A DNA stretch of 64,000 bases from Culex pipiens pallens (taxonomy: Eukaryota; Arthropoda; Insecta; Diptera; Culicidae): positions 61,262,269-61,326,268 of the forward strand of contig NC_068939.1 of the NCBI RefSeq assembly GCF_016801865.2, given 5' to 3'. Shown one piece after another: positions 12,200 through 23,888 of this stretch. The notes under the pieces are model-generated. The model saw nothing but the letters and a program-made list of their open reading frames with translations, had not been told where the DNA came from and searched no databases. Numbering within the stretch: the first letter of the stretch is position 1; each line of letters starts with the position of its first letter. The position numbers and the translations under genes were made by a program.

Positions 12200-13440
12200 A
12201 ATTATATTTTTTATATAAAAAGCAAAGACTTTTTCAAAAAATGTTTACAATTTGATTTTTTTTTCTCGTATGCATACACGCAATATAATTATCGAAATAA
12301 TTATATCAGTGAAATATAGTTCAATAAAGAAGATATCATTTAGCTCGGCGATTTTCCTTATAAATGACAGATTTTTTAAAATGAAATATATTTAAAAAAT
12401 ATGTGGTGTCATCAAATACACAATACATTATTTTTATCGTTTTGATAGTGTTTGCACAGAATATTCTTTTCATCAATATCAAAATCATTTTCCTTAAAAT
12501 TTAGAAAGGTTGAAAATTTGTATACGCTCATTAAAAATATTTGAATTTCATTAAATTTTAAGTTAATCGTTATGCTTTTTCAATGATGAATTTATTTTCA
12601 GAAAATTGTTCGATACGAGATTGAAGAACTCGTAAATTTTGAATGCTGATTTAAATTCAAACATTTTCTATGAAAAAAAATTGCGCGGTATTAGTATTCT
12701 CTAGAAATTATGTTAAGATTAAACTGATAATCGTAAGATACATATTTTTTTAACATTTGATAAACAACGAAATAAAAACAAATAAATATAAGACATGACA
12801 TTTGTTCAAGCTTTATAAACGTTTTTTTTCCAAAGGCAACAAATTTAATTAGGCAAACTGATTTGATTTAATAAACATAACGTATAGCCGTATTTAAAAA
12901 AAAAACCTTCTATTCCATATTTTCCAAAATCTCTTGTAGCTAAAATAATTGTCAGTTCAAGCTTAAAAAGAATTAGAATAAATTATAGCTAAGCAAAATA
13001 TTTCAACTGGTTTAGGATATTTTGAAACTTAAATTTTCCGCTATTTTTTTTAAATAAGACACTTTTAAGTTTTTTTTTTTCTTCTTAGAACTGCAGATCA
13101 AAAGAGACATTTTTTGACTTAGGGAGGGTTACTTGAATTGAAATGCTGGCCCCGCGGAATTTTGGACGATTTTTTTAAACGCTCAAATTGCGAAAATTGA
13201 ATCGAGTTATCGAGTACTGCAATTTCTAGGATCATTTAGACATTCTTACAAATCAAAAAAGAAAAAAAAAGCTTTGAATTGTAAAATTTGTTTATCAAAT
13301 AAAACTGCTCTAATAATTTTCTATTAAGATTTCAAAAAAATAAAACCGGAAAAACACAAAAAGGATCAATTTTTCAATTATCAACGAATTTTATTTTTAA
13401 TTCAACAATTTTCTTTTTCTTTTTTTGCATTAAAAATATT
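12200..13440. other. AT-rich interior of the 10.2-kb element
   Basis: Very AT-rich, dense in homopolymer runs, with stops in all frames. No transposase motif, tRNA or terminal repeat was recognised. Confidence 0.4.
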
Positions 13441-13444
13441 TGTT

Positions 13445-14120
13445 TTAAAAAAGACAGTTTGTTCAAAAAATCTTGAAATGGTTTTATTTTTTTTAAATAC
13501 ATATTCAAAAGTTTTTTTAAAATTAATGTCTTTAAATGTTAATCAAAATGTTATTTTTTATTGTGCAAATATGTTTGATGCATGGTTTCCCATCAATTAA
13601 AAAATCAGTATTAAAAAAAAGTGTTAAACACTGAATCCAAATACTTGAGACATTTTTCCTCGAATTTTTCTTGAAAAGGGTTAACTAGTTTCATTCATAT
13701 TTTGTTTAATTTTGCTGAAACATTATAGAATCTTTCCGAGGACCAGAAAAATTATAAGTATTGGTGAGGGAAGTTTAGAAAAATAGTTTCGCTTTTTAAA
13801 AAGCATATTTTTCAAAATTAAAAATATTAATGAAACTCATTATTGATTTTCAAGGAAATTTCGAGGAAAAAAAATCATTGTTAACTGCATTTTTTTTTGT
13901 TTTCTGATTTTTTAATTGATTGATGGGAAATCATACATCAAACATATTTGCACAATTTGAAACAAAACAAACATCTCGATTAACATTTGAAGACATTTCC
14001 GAGTTTTGAATCTTTTTGGAATAAATTTTTATTTTATGAAATGATTTAAAAAACTTTTAAAGATGTATTTAAAAAAAATAATCCGCTTTAAGTTTTTTAT
14101 CAAGCTGTTTTTTTTAAGAA
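13445..14120. repeat. old degenerate palindrome
   Basis: Inverted arms are recognisable by paired blocks. 'tgtgcaaatatgtttgat' (~13563) pairs with sequence at 13935-13955. 'cccatcaattaaaaaatcag' (~13589) pairs with 13904-13930. A 'tttttttaaatacat' block (~13487) pairs with ~14062-14080. 'ttcctcgaatttttcttgaa' (~13656) pairs with ~13848-13870. The centre is near 13760. Arms are clearly diverged, so it is older than the neighbouring palindromes. The 70-codon frame at 14063 is a by-product. Confidence 0.6.
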
Positions 14121-14520
14121 ACTATTATTATGAATTTAAATTCAAGAACAGCATGTTGAAAGAAAATCACAAATTTTTCAATAAATATCTTACAGAAAAC
14201 ATTTTTTATTTTGACTTAAGACTGAAGAATCTACCTTTCAATATTTGTCCATATATCAATATTGCCTTGACTTGAAAACACTAAAAAAGAATGGAGTCAA
14301 TTTTTTTTTAAATTGTTCTCCTCAGGTATTGAATGGATTTTTATATAAGTACAGATAATTATTTTGAAAATAATAACAACAAAATGCTTTTGGAATTATT
14401 ATGAGAACATCCAAATATTTTTTAAAAATCGCATTTTGTATCATACTGCCAGGACATTTTTTGACTATCTCTTCCATAAAATCGAAAGTTGTGTTTTTGA
14501 TTATCTAAAATTTACTATAA

Positions 14521-16744
14521 GGGTCATTCCATCTGAAGCGGAACAGCATTTGAAAATTACCCTCTCCGATCCTGCTCAAATTTGGCAGGGCTGTTGATAC
14601 TATAAAAACATGTAAGAATCCCGAATTTCATCCAAATCGGACCACCCCCTCCATTTTTGTACCTCCCCAAAAAATCGACTTTTTGGTGATTTTTGACCAA
14701 ACCTCCTAGTTTCAAACGACGATAACTCAGGAACCACAAATCTTAGAGGGTCGGTCTTAGACTCAATTTTGAAGGAAATTGGACGTAGAATCCATTTCCG
14801 TGATCATGATTTTGATTAATTTATTTTTTCTACCTGTATTGCGCAATTGAAAACTTTAAACAGTCGTATCTCAAAACACCCCAACTTATTTTTTTTATTT
14901 GACCTCACCATCGTGTTCCCCGGCCAATTTTACATAAGAATCACTTATCGACAGAAATGAATATGTTTCGTTCCAGAGATATCGAATTTTAAAGTTTTGT
15001 GTTTTCGAGATTACCTACATCAGCTTCATTCGCCGCATCTGCTAGAAGCACACAGGCGGGCTGATCAATAAATGCTACCTGACCATTTATTGAAATAATA
15101 TTTCATCATAAATAATCTTTATCAAATTGGGCAAAAATTGACTGTATAACACTGTAGGAAACTGGAGTTGAATCACGAATGTTTATCTGCTCAAAAAAAA
15201 AATGAGCAACCCACAGGACAGAGCAATAACGACACACAGTAAAGGGCAGAATTGGATTCCGACGGAGCGAGCAGGAAAATGCAATTAATCTTGTTAGTAA
15301 CACTGAACAATAAGTGCTCGATACATTACTGAATAAAAAATATGAACTAAAATTAATAAAATTTGTTGATACGTTGTACTCTAGTGAAGGACGATCACAA
15401 GGAGTAGGAAAAGGATTTCTGGAAAGTATAAAACTGAAAAATGTAAGAAAATCACAAAGTTTGATCTGCTGCAAAGCGGCTAATTCCCCAAATTTAGTTG
15501 CGATGTTTTCGACACCGTCCGAACAACAGTATTTTTTTTCTTCTATCATTCTTGGATTCTTTTAATCAAATGGAGCTGGCTCACAATATAAAAATTGATT
15601 TACTATGATCAATCTTTTAAACCATAAATCGGATTTGCCAAATTATGGTAAAGTGTCAATAATAAACTTTAATAATAATAATAATAATAAAGCAGGTTTT
15701 GGGGTTTTTGCTGAATGGCACTATTTTGCTACCGCCCATGATAAAGGCCCTAGTCATGGCCTCGGAGGTACTCTAAAACGGTTAGCAACACGAAAAAAAA
15801 AACGGTGCATTCAAAATAACCCAATAAATATTCCTTTCACAAAAATAGATTGATCAAGGTAGGGGAACAGCATCTAATTCCAGCGTTCCTCTAATGTTGC
15901 TATATCAGCGCTTTGGCATTCAATTACAGCTGATTAAAAGCGTTTTCAACTGAAATCGAGTGATAAATAGCTCAATAAGAAGTGAACAAGCAAATTTCTA
16001 TCAAAAGTTTTGCAAAATTTGTTGTTTGAATAGTGAAAATGAGCAAATTGGACGAAACTAGGAGCGAGGACTTAACCTGCCAAACATACGAGAATTTCCC
16101 CTATTAGCCATTTGAATAAATATATGCGTAAAATTATAAGAATATAAATTAAATTAATCATCTCCCAGAACACCAGGTAGCAGTTATTGATCAGCCCGCC
16201 TGTGTGCTTCTAGCAGATGCGGCGAATGAAGCTGATGTAGGTAATCTCGAAAACACAAAACTTTAAAATTCGATATCTCTGGAACGAAACATATTCATTT
16301 CTGTCGATAAGTGATTCTTATGTAAAATTGGCCGGGGAACACGATGGTGAGGTCAAATAAAAAAAATAAGTTGGGGTGTTTTGAGATACGACTGTTTAAA
16401 GTTTTCAATTGCGCAATACAGGTAGAAAAAATGAATTAATCAAAAATTTTATCACGGAAATGGATTCTACGTCCAATTTCCTTCAAAATTGAGTCTAAGA
16501 CCGACCCTCTGAGATTTGTGGTTCCTGAGTTATCGTCGTTTGAAACTAGGAGGTTTGGTCAAAAATCGCCATCAAGTCGATTTTTTGGGGAGGTACAAAA
16601 ATGGAGGGGGTGGTCCGATTTGGATGAAATTCGGGATTCTTGCATGTTTTGATAGTATAAACAGCTCTGCCAAATTTGAGCAGGATCGGAGAGGGTAATT
16701 TTCAAATTTGCACTTTTTCGTGCACAGTTGAGATGGAATGACCC
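14521..16744. mobile_element. foldback element with decayed transposase-like core
   Basis: Arms 14521-15081 and 16174-16744 are inverse copies ending GGGTCATTCCATCT / AGATGGAATGACCC. They match well except for about 30 bases next to the left tip. The 1.09-kb spacer differs from the arms in composition and carries a broken reading frame (15314-15853) resembling part of a transposon-type protein. This suggests an internally deleted descendant of a protein-coding foldback transposon. It sits inside the 10.2-kb hAT-like element. A clear target duplication was not seen. Confidence 0.8.
15314..15853 (+). pseudogene. decayed transposase-like reading frame in the foldback spacer
   Basis: One frame runs from 15314 to 15853 with two internal stops (TAA 15563-15565 and TGA 15596-15598). 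Directly after the first stop it reads SNGAGSQYKN. Further on comes AEWHYFATAHDKGPSHGLGG, then a T-L-K-R stretch. From memory, a block of the type S-D-G-x-x-S-Q-Y-K-N followed by W-H-F-F-A-T-S-H-G-K-G and G-G-T-x-K-R is conserved in a group of uncharacterised, repeat-associated metazoan proteins; I cannot name the superfamily with certainty. The usual aspartate of the first block is asparagine here. An (AAT)n run inserts about six asparagines (~15670-15690). The N-terminal part is missing or unrecognised. It cannot make an active enzyme. The 147-codon frame on the opposite strand (15106-15549) is treated as a shadow. Confidence 0.55.
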
Positions 16745-17414
16745 ATATCAAAAACAAAAAAAAAACGAATCCCAACACAAGGATTTTCATATATTCTAGA
16801 AGCAAGGCAACAATATGAGCCAAGATTGCGCCATCTGTATTTTAATGTAGTTGTCGATTTCTTTACCTTTTTTGATTTACGGTGCTGTTATTCAACTTAA
16901 TTGCAAATTTTGTGACAAGTAGTTTATTGATTCGTTAATTCATATTTTTTAATTGATCATAATTTAAGATATTTATTGAAATATCCAACGTTTTTGGCAT
17001 GGATGCTTTTTATTGTTTATTTGAATTATAATAGGGTTTGAAAAGGTTGTTGTGCACTCTTGCCGAGTCTTACTCTACTTACCATTTGTATATGATCAGT
17101 TTCTAAAATTATATAGAGACTTGCAAAGGCGAACCAACAAATATCCAGCGGGCTGGTCTTAGGATTATTGTGGAATCCGGCCCATTTAGGATTCTTCTCA
17201 TTGTTGTTTAGGAAAATGATGAATAAGTTTGCTTTTATAAACAAAAATAATAAAAACAAATAGTAAATCAAATTACAAATTATTTTAAAATCATAATTCT
17301 GTGGACCCCTTCGGATCTGCCTGACAATTAAAAAAAATAAACGTGGCAATTTAAAAAATGGCTCGGCCGAGGGAAAGTTTGATAAAACAATTTCATTGAA
17401 AAATAACAAAACAA
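16745..17414. other. AT-rich interior of the 10.2-kb element
   Basis: Non-coding sequence between two nested elements. The 161-codon open frame on the minus strand (17026-17511) runs across the end of the GGAGTC element and encodes its hexamer repeat, so it is not a gene. Confidence 0.4.
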
Positions 17415-17415
17415 T

Positions 17416-19380
17416 CAGGGCTGTGGAGTCGGAGTCGGAGTCGGAGCCGGAGTCGGTGGAGTCGGGTCTTTTTGGGAAGCCTGGAGTCGGAGTCGGAGTC
17501 GGAGTCGTCAAAACTCGAACAGCTGGAGTCGGAGTCGGAGCCGGAGTCGGCTAAATTTTATTAGCTGGAGTCGGAGTCGGAGTCGGAGCCGAAAATTTCT
17601 GATTACCCGGAGTTGGAGTCGGAGTCGGAGTTATCCTAAATTCAACAAAAATTATGATTATTTTTAGTATTTGCTAGAAAACAGCTTAATTTACAAAACT
17701 TTTTATATTTTTAATTGTTTTTCAAGTTGCATACGCTGCGTTACCATTTTTAATTTTTTTAAAGATCACTAAATGATAACTTGTTAATCAGCTCTTACCC
17801 AAGTATGTAGTATCATCATAACTCAAAAAATAAAAACAATATTGGTTTTGTAGTCAGAAATATTTAATTGATTTTTGACTGCAGAAATACCTTTTGCCGA
17901 TATTTATGTACCCTTTAAATTCAAATTTGACCAAATTTAATCTAGTTCTTTCTGAAAAAAGTACACACACAGTCATCTTATACCCCGATAGCGAATGTCT
18001 TGGTGGTTTTAAGTAAATCAATGTTCAGGAAAAAAGTTACGAGGTACATCAAAAAATATAAAATAAATATCACTATTTATGGAAATCGAAAAAAAAATCA
18101 CTGACAGGATAACTCTTCCAACAACGATTGTAACAATCTATTACTTGGAACTCAACATGCGCATTTTGTTTATAACTTTGTACAAAAAATTAAAACTGTC
18201 GCGCTTAAAATATTCCAAGCTGACATCAAATATCAAAAAAAAGTTGCAACTAATTTTGAAATCATCATTGAATATGTGAAATATATCATTATCTTAATGT
18301 TTACTATTTCTATACTAAAATCTGAGAATGTTGATCCTTAGGCAAACTATTTTGATATTGTTGCAAATTATCGTTGAACAAATCTCAAGATTTCAGTATA
18401 GGATAGGATTTCAAGATAGAAAAATATCCGTGACCTAGAAAATATTTAACCTGTGGATTTTTGTTTTTATCCAATTCTAAGTTTTTACATATATTTTCAT
18501 GGAGGCGCACGACCATTCATAAAGCTTCGTTTGAGGTGAAGATGCAAGAAGTATCGCGCGCCTCCTTTTAAATATATAAAAAAAATAAAAATTCAAATGA
18601 ATCCAAAATTCCGAGGTAAAATATTTTCTAGGTCACGGAATTTAGAAAAGGACCCCTTAAGCGTCCTTACCACGAAGATTTTTTAGATAAATTGATTTGT
18701 AATAATAAACTTCTTCAGTCTTGGCGTGATATCCATGTACGTCTTAAAAATATCAATGGAGCTTTTAAAAATAGTTTCGTTTAAAACTGTTATTTAAAAC
18801 TACAAGGTGACTATGACACTTATAAATGTCAACCTAAAAGTGAGCAAATTGAATTTATATGTTAAATCGATCATTAAGGCCAGCTTTCTTTTAATGATCA
18901 TTCAAAAAATAACAATGTAATATTTTAGCTTTTAATCAATTTAATGAAAATTTGAGGTTAAGAAATTAAATCCAAATTAACTTACCAAACTGTTCTTCTG
19001 AAAATGCCTTCAAAACTGGCGTTTTTAATTTCAGTAACGTCTAAAACATGTAAAACTAGAAACTTTGTTCCGGTTTTTTCCACTTAGAGAGTTTTTAAAT
19101 AATCCTATTTATCAATGTTTTGGAAATAATAGTTAGCTAACTTTTGAAATATTTAAAAATATGTGGAGTCGGAGTCGGAGCCAACCATTTTTTAAAAGCT
19201 GGAGTCGGAGTCGGAGTCAGAGTCGGCTAGAGTTGGTGGGCCGGAGTTGGAGTCGGAGTCGGAGTCGGTTGGCTCTGAAAGCCGGAGCTGGAGTCGGAGT
19301 CGGAGTTGGCTAATCTCAGAAAGCCGGAGTCGGAGTCGGAGTCGGAGTCGCTTGAAATATGACCCGACTCCGCAGCCCTG
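17416..19380. mobile_element. TIR element with GGAGTC hexamer arrays at both ends
   Basis: The left terminus CAGGGCTGTGGAGTCGG and the right terminus, read inward, CAGGGCTGCGGAGTCGG differ at one position. Just inside lie arrays of GGAGTC hexamers with GGAGCC variants at ~17424-17634 and ~19164-19351. The arrays are in the same orientation at both ends; only the last ~17 bp are inverted. Flanks share AAT (17413-17415 and 19381-19383), which may be a 3-bp target duplication or chance. The interior has no transposase frame and contains a small MITE (18427-18639). Confidence 0.75.
18427..18639. mobile_element. 213-bp hairpin MITE
   Basis: Ends are TCCGTGACCTAGAAAATATT and its complement at 18619-18639. 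A second internal stem 'ggaggcgcacga' pairs with 'tcgcgcgcctcc', so most of the element can fold into one hairpin. No coding capacity. The target duplication is uncertain. Confidence 0.7.
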
Positions 19381-19381
19381 A

Positions 19382-20903
19382 ATGTTTGTTCCTTATCTTT
19401 TTTATCTTTTATTAATAATTATGAAATGATAAAATTTGGTACAAAAAAAGTAAAGAATCTAATCAAATACATTTTTTCTTAGATTTTTCAACTTAAAATA
19501 TTCTCTGTCTATTTAATTCAATTCAATTGTGTTTTTTATTAGAATTTAACAGTTCTGCTCCAGGATGTTACATTTTCAATTCAGAGATTTGGAGAACCTT
19601 TCAACTGAGATCAATTCATAGGCCTTTGCAGGGAGGGTACATATTTCTACGTTTAGATTTTGCTAGCTGGGTGCTCTTTTAGGGAAAATAAATTTTGAGA
19701 AAAAACCCTAGATCTATGGTCGTCTATTTAACGAAAAAGAAAACAATGGTGATGTTAAGATCGTTTCGTATCTCTCATTATTGCCTAGTAAAGATTAAGC
19801 TGGAATATTTATTTATTGAAATAGTGTTTGTTTTCTTCCAGTCAGATCGTTAAAATTTAAAAAAAAATATTTGGATCTTTTTATACAATTAAACACTGAA
19901 TTTCAAAAAACATCATAATTTGCATTGTTTGGCGAAAAATAAGTTTCTCTGATGTAATTTTTGATTAAATTTGTTTTTTAGATTTTGTTATAAAAATGTA
20001 TGTTTCAATATTCATTCAAATTATTTAAAAATATTTGAAAAGAGTAGTAAATTAAATGTTTCTTTACAAAAAAGATTTCTGTACAAACATATTTGTAAAA
20101 CTGAAAAATAGATTACAATCCAAAAATCATAAATTTGGTAAAACTTAATAGAATTAAAGTATCGAATTGAACAACAATAATTTTTTGCACAGGACATTTT
20201 TTAGAAGGAAATTTATGAAAAGGGATTGAGACGGACGCAAATCTTGTTAAATATTAAAATGTAAAACATTTAATTACATTTAAAAATCATATCAAAGGTT
20301 GTGCAAAATGTAAAGTTTTAGTATTTTTTATTTGAGTTTCACCTGAATCCCGCGATACTGCGGTATATTTCTAAAATGACCCGCGAGGTTCAGCTGGCTT
20401 AAAACCACTGATTTTTTAGGAAACTTAGATATTTCGAAAAATTATTGTTTCAACTGTTATCGAGAGTCATGCAATTTTTACAGTGTCTATGATAACAACT
20501 GAAAAAAAGTATATTAAAATACACCAGCAAATAATTGTTTAAAAATAATTGAGAAAAACATCAAACTATTTTTGCCCAAATAAATCATCAGTATTTGAAA
20601 GTTCATTTCAGGTTATCAATTATTTTGATTAAATTAAAAAAAAATCTGAAAATCAATTTCAAATTTTAAAACAGCACAACCAATTTAAAAAAAATCTTAG
20701 GAATAATAAATATAAACAATTATAGTTCGAAATGTTTAACACATTTTCAAAGGATCTGCGGTTGAAACTGTATCTACTGGCAAGTTATACTTTGACCTTC
20801 CTAAAAGAAATACGGTGATTGTCATTAAAATAATTTGCCGTTTTCTGCACCCTTTTATTAGCTTCCAGTTTTGATAGCAAACAGTTGTTTTCTAATTTTT
20901 CAA
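19382..20903. other. AT-rich interior of the 10.2-kb element
   Basis: Homopolymer-rich non-coding sequence with no terminal repeats, tRNA or coding frame recognised. Confidence 0.4.
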
Positions 20904-21649
20904 TTTAGGGGGAGAGGGGGTAATATGCACCCCCGGGGCAAAATGCACCCCCTGCTTTTCTCGGTATTTGCAAGAATTTTCCGGGAAAAAATCATAGAAA
21001 TTGGAAGCTTAACATTGCTAAACCATGCTGGAAAAAATTGAGCATCGTAGTATAAAAACAGCTTAAGTTATTTGCAAAACTTTAAAATGTTGTGTTTTCA
21101 TCTAATTTTCAATGAACTTTCATTATGATTTTTGGACAGTATGAAAAGCATTTATTAATATTGTAAGTGTTGAGGTATATAGTTTTTGCCATAATATTCA
21201 TTATTCTGAAGACAGATGAGTCCAAAAACATCAAAAAATGCATTTTTAATTAAATTTTCTACAAAAGGTGTGGTCGGGGCAAAATGCACCGCTGTGAAGC
21301 TCCTTTATAAAAACAGCGGTGTCATCTAGTGGTGACTAGTGAAAACTGCTTTTACCCGGTGCATTTTGCCCCATGTTGTGGTGCATTCTGCCCCGTTGTT
21401 GTAGTGCATTTTGCCCCAATGTTGCGGTGCATATTGCCCCGCATGGTTGTTTGAAATGAATCAAACATGTTTTTAGAAATTTGATATTTTCGAACAATTT
21501 AGAGTTTTTTTAAGACTTTTTTCGCATGGATGACGAAGAATAATAGTTGTTTTAGAACATCGAACAAAATACTTCCACAGTAATGCTGTAATGGTTGAGA
21601 AATCACAGTTTTCCCTTAGGGGGTGCATATTACCCCCTCTCCCCCTAAA
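20904..21649. mobile_element. G-rich MITE built on the 'ggggcaaaatgcacc' phrase
   Basis: Termini are TTTAGGGGGAGAGGGGGTAA and its complement, compatible with a TA target duplication. The phrase GGGGCAAAATGCACC, or its complement with small changes, recurs inside at ~20937, 21277, 21357, 21378, 21400 and 21424, and again at both ends. No reading frame. It is one of three similar elements in the window (also 23889-24839 and 29635-30966). Confidence 0.75.
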
Positions 21650-22200
21650 GCGTTTTTTTAATTTTTGCTTTCAATTGAAACATTGCCGAATAAAACAAAA
21701 AAAAACCTACATTCCGAGAAAATTAAAAAAAATCAAACTCAAGAGTGGTTTGTCACAAGAACATTTTTACGAGAAAGCATTTTCCATTCAACTCTTTTTA
21801 TAAGATTGTACATTAATTATATATTAGTATCTTTATCAAAATTCATTTTATTTGATGATCGGGTGTCACCCCTGAATATTAAATTATTGACGTCTTCAGG
21901 ATATGTCTAATATAAACATGCACTTTTGTTAACTGTGAATACTTAACTTCATCATTACTATGTAAACTTATATTAAAACATGAGTGTTTCTTTTGGGTGT
22001 CACCCCATCTTAATTCAATGTTTCAAAAAATTTAACTTTTATGTTTTGTTTAAGACAGATGATATATATTAGTTAGATACTTGATGATTTTTTTATGAAC
22101 ATATTTTAGGTCAATTATATTTTTTTCTTCGTCCGAGTTAGGTGTCACTGCATCAGCTCGGGTGTCACCCCAAGACGGGTGACACCCGGGGCGGGCCGCC
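21650..22200. other. right interior of the 10.2-kb element with GGGTGTCACCC motifs
   Basis: AT-rich, with GGGTGTCACCC-type motifs at ~21860, ~21992 and 22140-22195. The same motif lies just inside the left end, suggesting subterminal transposase-binding repeats (inference). No gene. Confidence 0.45.
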
Positions 22201-22359
22201 CCCACCGCCCCCCCCTTAGTACGCCACTGGGCACAGATAAGGGTGAATCTTTATTCTGGCTGACATTTGAAAAATCTGGCATTCCCAGATTTATCTGGCA
22301 ACCTGGGAACCCTGGCTAGGGCCATCTATTTGTGATACTTTTTATTGAGAAGTAAGCAA

Positions 22360-22395
22360 TACAGTAAAAAAAATCATGGTAATATTAAATCAAAT
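22360..22395 (+). repeat. solo end of a CAGTAAAAAA-type MITE
   Basis: The stretch from ACAGTAAAAAAAATCATGG through the following 'taatatta' is identical to the left end of the small MITE at 38174-38332. No matching right end was found nearby. Confidence 0.5.
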
Positions 22396-22523
22396 GCTAT
22401 TGTGTTTATAATTATCCCTAAAATGTGGACATGTAATGTATTTTTCGGTGATTTCAGATATTTCCCATAAATTGAAGCAAAAATTAATTAAAAAAACATC
22501 ATTTTGTTTAATCTTTAAATAGT

Positions 22524-22600
22524 ATTTTATGCAACATGTTGTAAAAAAAGATTGTTACAGCACAAGTCGTACATTTATCCAACGAGGATCTGTCGAGGTT
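22524..22600 (+). repeat. fragment of the 'tttatgcaacaagttgcaaaa' element
   Basis: Matches the inverse of 45250-45370: a 'ttatgcaacatgttgt' start, then a 'cagcac' phrase, then 'gtcgtacatttatccaacga'. Only this end is preserved. Confidence 0.55.
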
Positions 22601-23888
22601 CTCGAAGAAGAAAACAAAAACATGTTTAATTTTTGCTGGTTTTTTCTCGTTTAAAATGTTCTGTAACGCAAGACTGCAGTCATACAATGCGTTTCCGATT
22701 GATTTTAAAATAAAACATAAAAAAAATAGGTCACGATACTGAAGTCGTACTGTGCCACTACATGACTTCGAACTACGCTGACATGTTGTGGGTGATGGAT
22801 TTTATATTGCCAACTCACCTATAGAAGAGTAATTGAGTTATTATGTTGAACGAATGGGTAGCAGCTCAGCAGGGGTTTTTAAAATCGTTCGCTCTTGTAC
22901 GAAACATTAGAATGCATATTGTTGTTGTTGTTTGTTCATTTATTTTAAGGCAGTTTTAACCAACCAACTCGCTGCCTCTCATAAAGAATTAGAATGCATA
23001 TTTGTTCAATGAAAAATGTAGTACAATGGTCTTGGCAATATTTTTTTTTCTATGTAATGTTCTAGCAGCCATGGAATTTTTTTTTTCAGTTTTGAGATAA
23101 TTAAGAATTTAATTTATCTTTACTATAACCCTATCACAGTGCTCTGCTGTGAAGTCATATTGTGACTCGAGATAAACGAAAATCGGTGACAGGCGGTGGG
23201 TGTTTGGTATTAACCTCCTACACAACATTGATTAATTATATTATACGGAGTTCTTACTTCTGTTAAACTTTAGAATAAAAAAAAAACTAGCTACATTCAG
23301 AAGGGTGGGTTTTTATTATAAATTTCTTTAGAATTTATTACTGCTTGGATATATCCAAAGCAAAAAAAAAAGATAAAGGAAAATAAACGTTTTACGTAGT
23401 GAGCCTTTAAACATTTTTTTAGTAATAAACAAGCGTTACCTTTGCATAGAAAAGGCCAATCCAATTTGCTGCGACATAACGATTACACGTGTGCCAGTGT
23501 GAACTACACCACTGAGGGCAGGATTACAGGCTTGCGTGACCCATGAAGACCACAATTTTATGGGCTCTGAAAGGCTCCCACGGATAATAGCTGAGTTTAA
23601 TCACAACGCCTTGCGTGACGATTACGTGATGAAGTGTGCTGACCAAAACGCTGTTAATCCCAGAGATTACAGCTTTCGATGTTAAAGCTAGTTGAAACTA
23701 GGGCAGTTTGCTTCAAAGGGTTTGATTTTTTTTTCATAATGAACAATCGTGTTATTCAAATTAGAATTGATCCTTCAGATGTTTACAAAATATTGCTTAT
23801 TATTCCATTTTAATGAGACGCCTCTACACACAGAGGATTAGAAAGCAATTCGAAGAAGTTCTACTTAAAGATATCGTACTAAAAATAG
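22600..23888. other. unique non-coding sequence
   Basis: Mixed-composition sequence with a higher-complexity patch at 23460-23700. No open frame, splice-flanked exon, tRNA or repeat terminus was recognised. Confidence 0.4.

Larger units (their letters stand above)
12008..22229. mobile_element. 10.2-kb hAT-like element with GGCACAGA target duplication, host of further insertions
   Basis: The left terminus CAGAGGCGTACTAAGG and the right terminus, read inward, CAGTGGCGTACTAAGG match at 15 of 16 positions. They are flanked by a perfect 8-bp repeat GGCACAGA at 12000-12007 and 22230-22237. Subterminal GGGTGTCACCC motifs recur at 12027-12060, ~21860, ~21992 and 22140-22195. CAGTGGCGTA-type ends with 8-bp duplications are known from hAT elements. 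I find no hAT transposase frame inside, so it is either non-autonomous or deeply decayed. It contains the elements at 13445-14120, 14521-16744, 17416-19380 and 20904-21649. Confidence 0.85.
9681..22314. mobile_element. outer hAT-like MITE, inflated to 12.6 kb by nested insertions
   Basis: Left end CAGGGTTACAAGG, right end CCTGGGAACCCTG. Flanks are an 8-bp near-perfect duplication, GCTAGAGC (9673-9680) and GCTAGGGC (22315-22322), one mismatch. Without the palindrome at 9854-11960 and the element at 12008-22229, only about 0.3 kb of its own sequence remains. That makes it a small MITE without coding capacity. The repeated 'tctgg' phrases at 9730, 11975-12000 and 22255-22300 belong to it. Confidence 0.75.

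Noticed and set aside
15106..15549. 147-codon open frame on the minus strand
   Set aside because: It overlaps the transposase-like plus-strand frame and contains no recognisable motif; read as an antisense shadow.
17026..17511. 161-codon minus-strand frame with a Thr-Pro/Ser-Asp repeat
   Set aside because: It crosses the end of the GGAGTC element; the repeat peptide is only the translated hexamer array.
12008..22229. LTR retrotransposon of ~10 kb
   Set aside because: The ends are inverted, not direct, repeats; the flank is 8 bp; no gag or pol sequence is visible.
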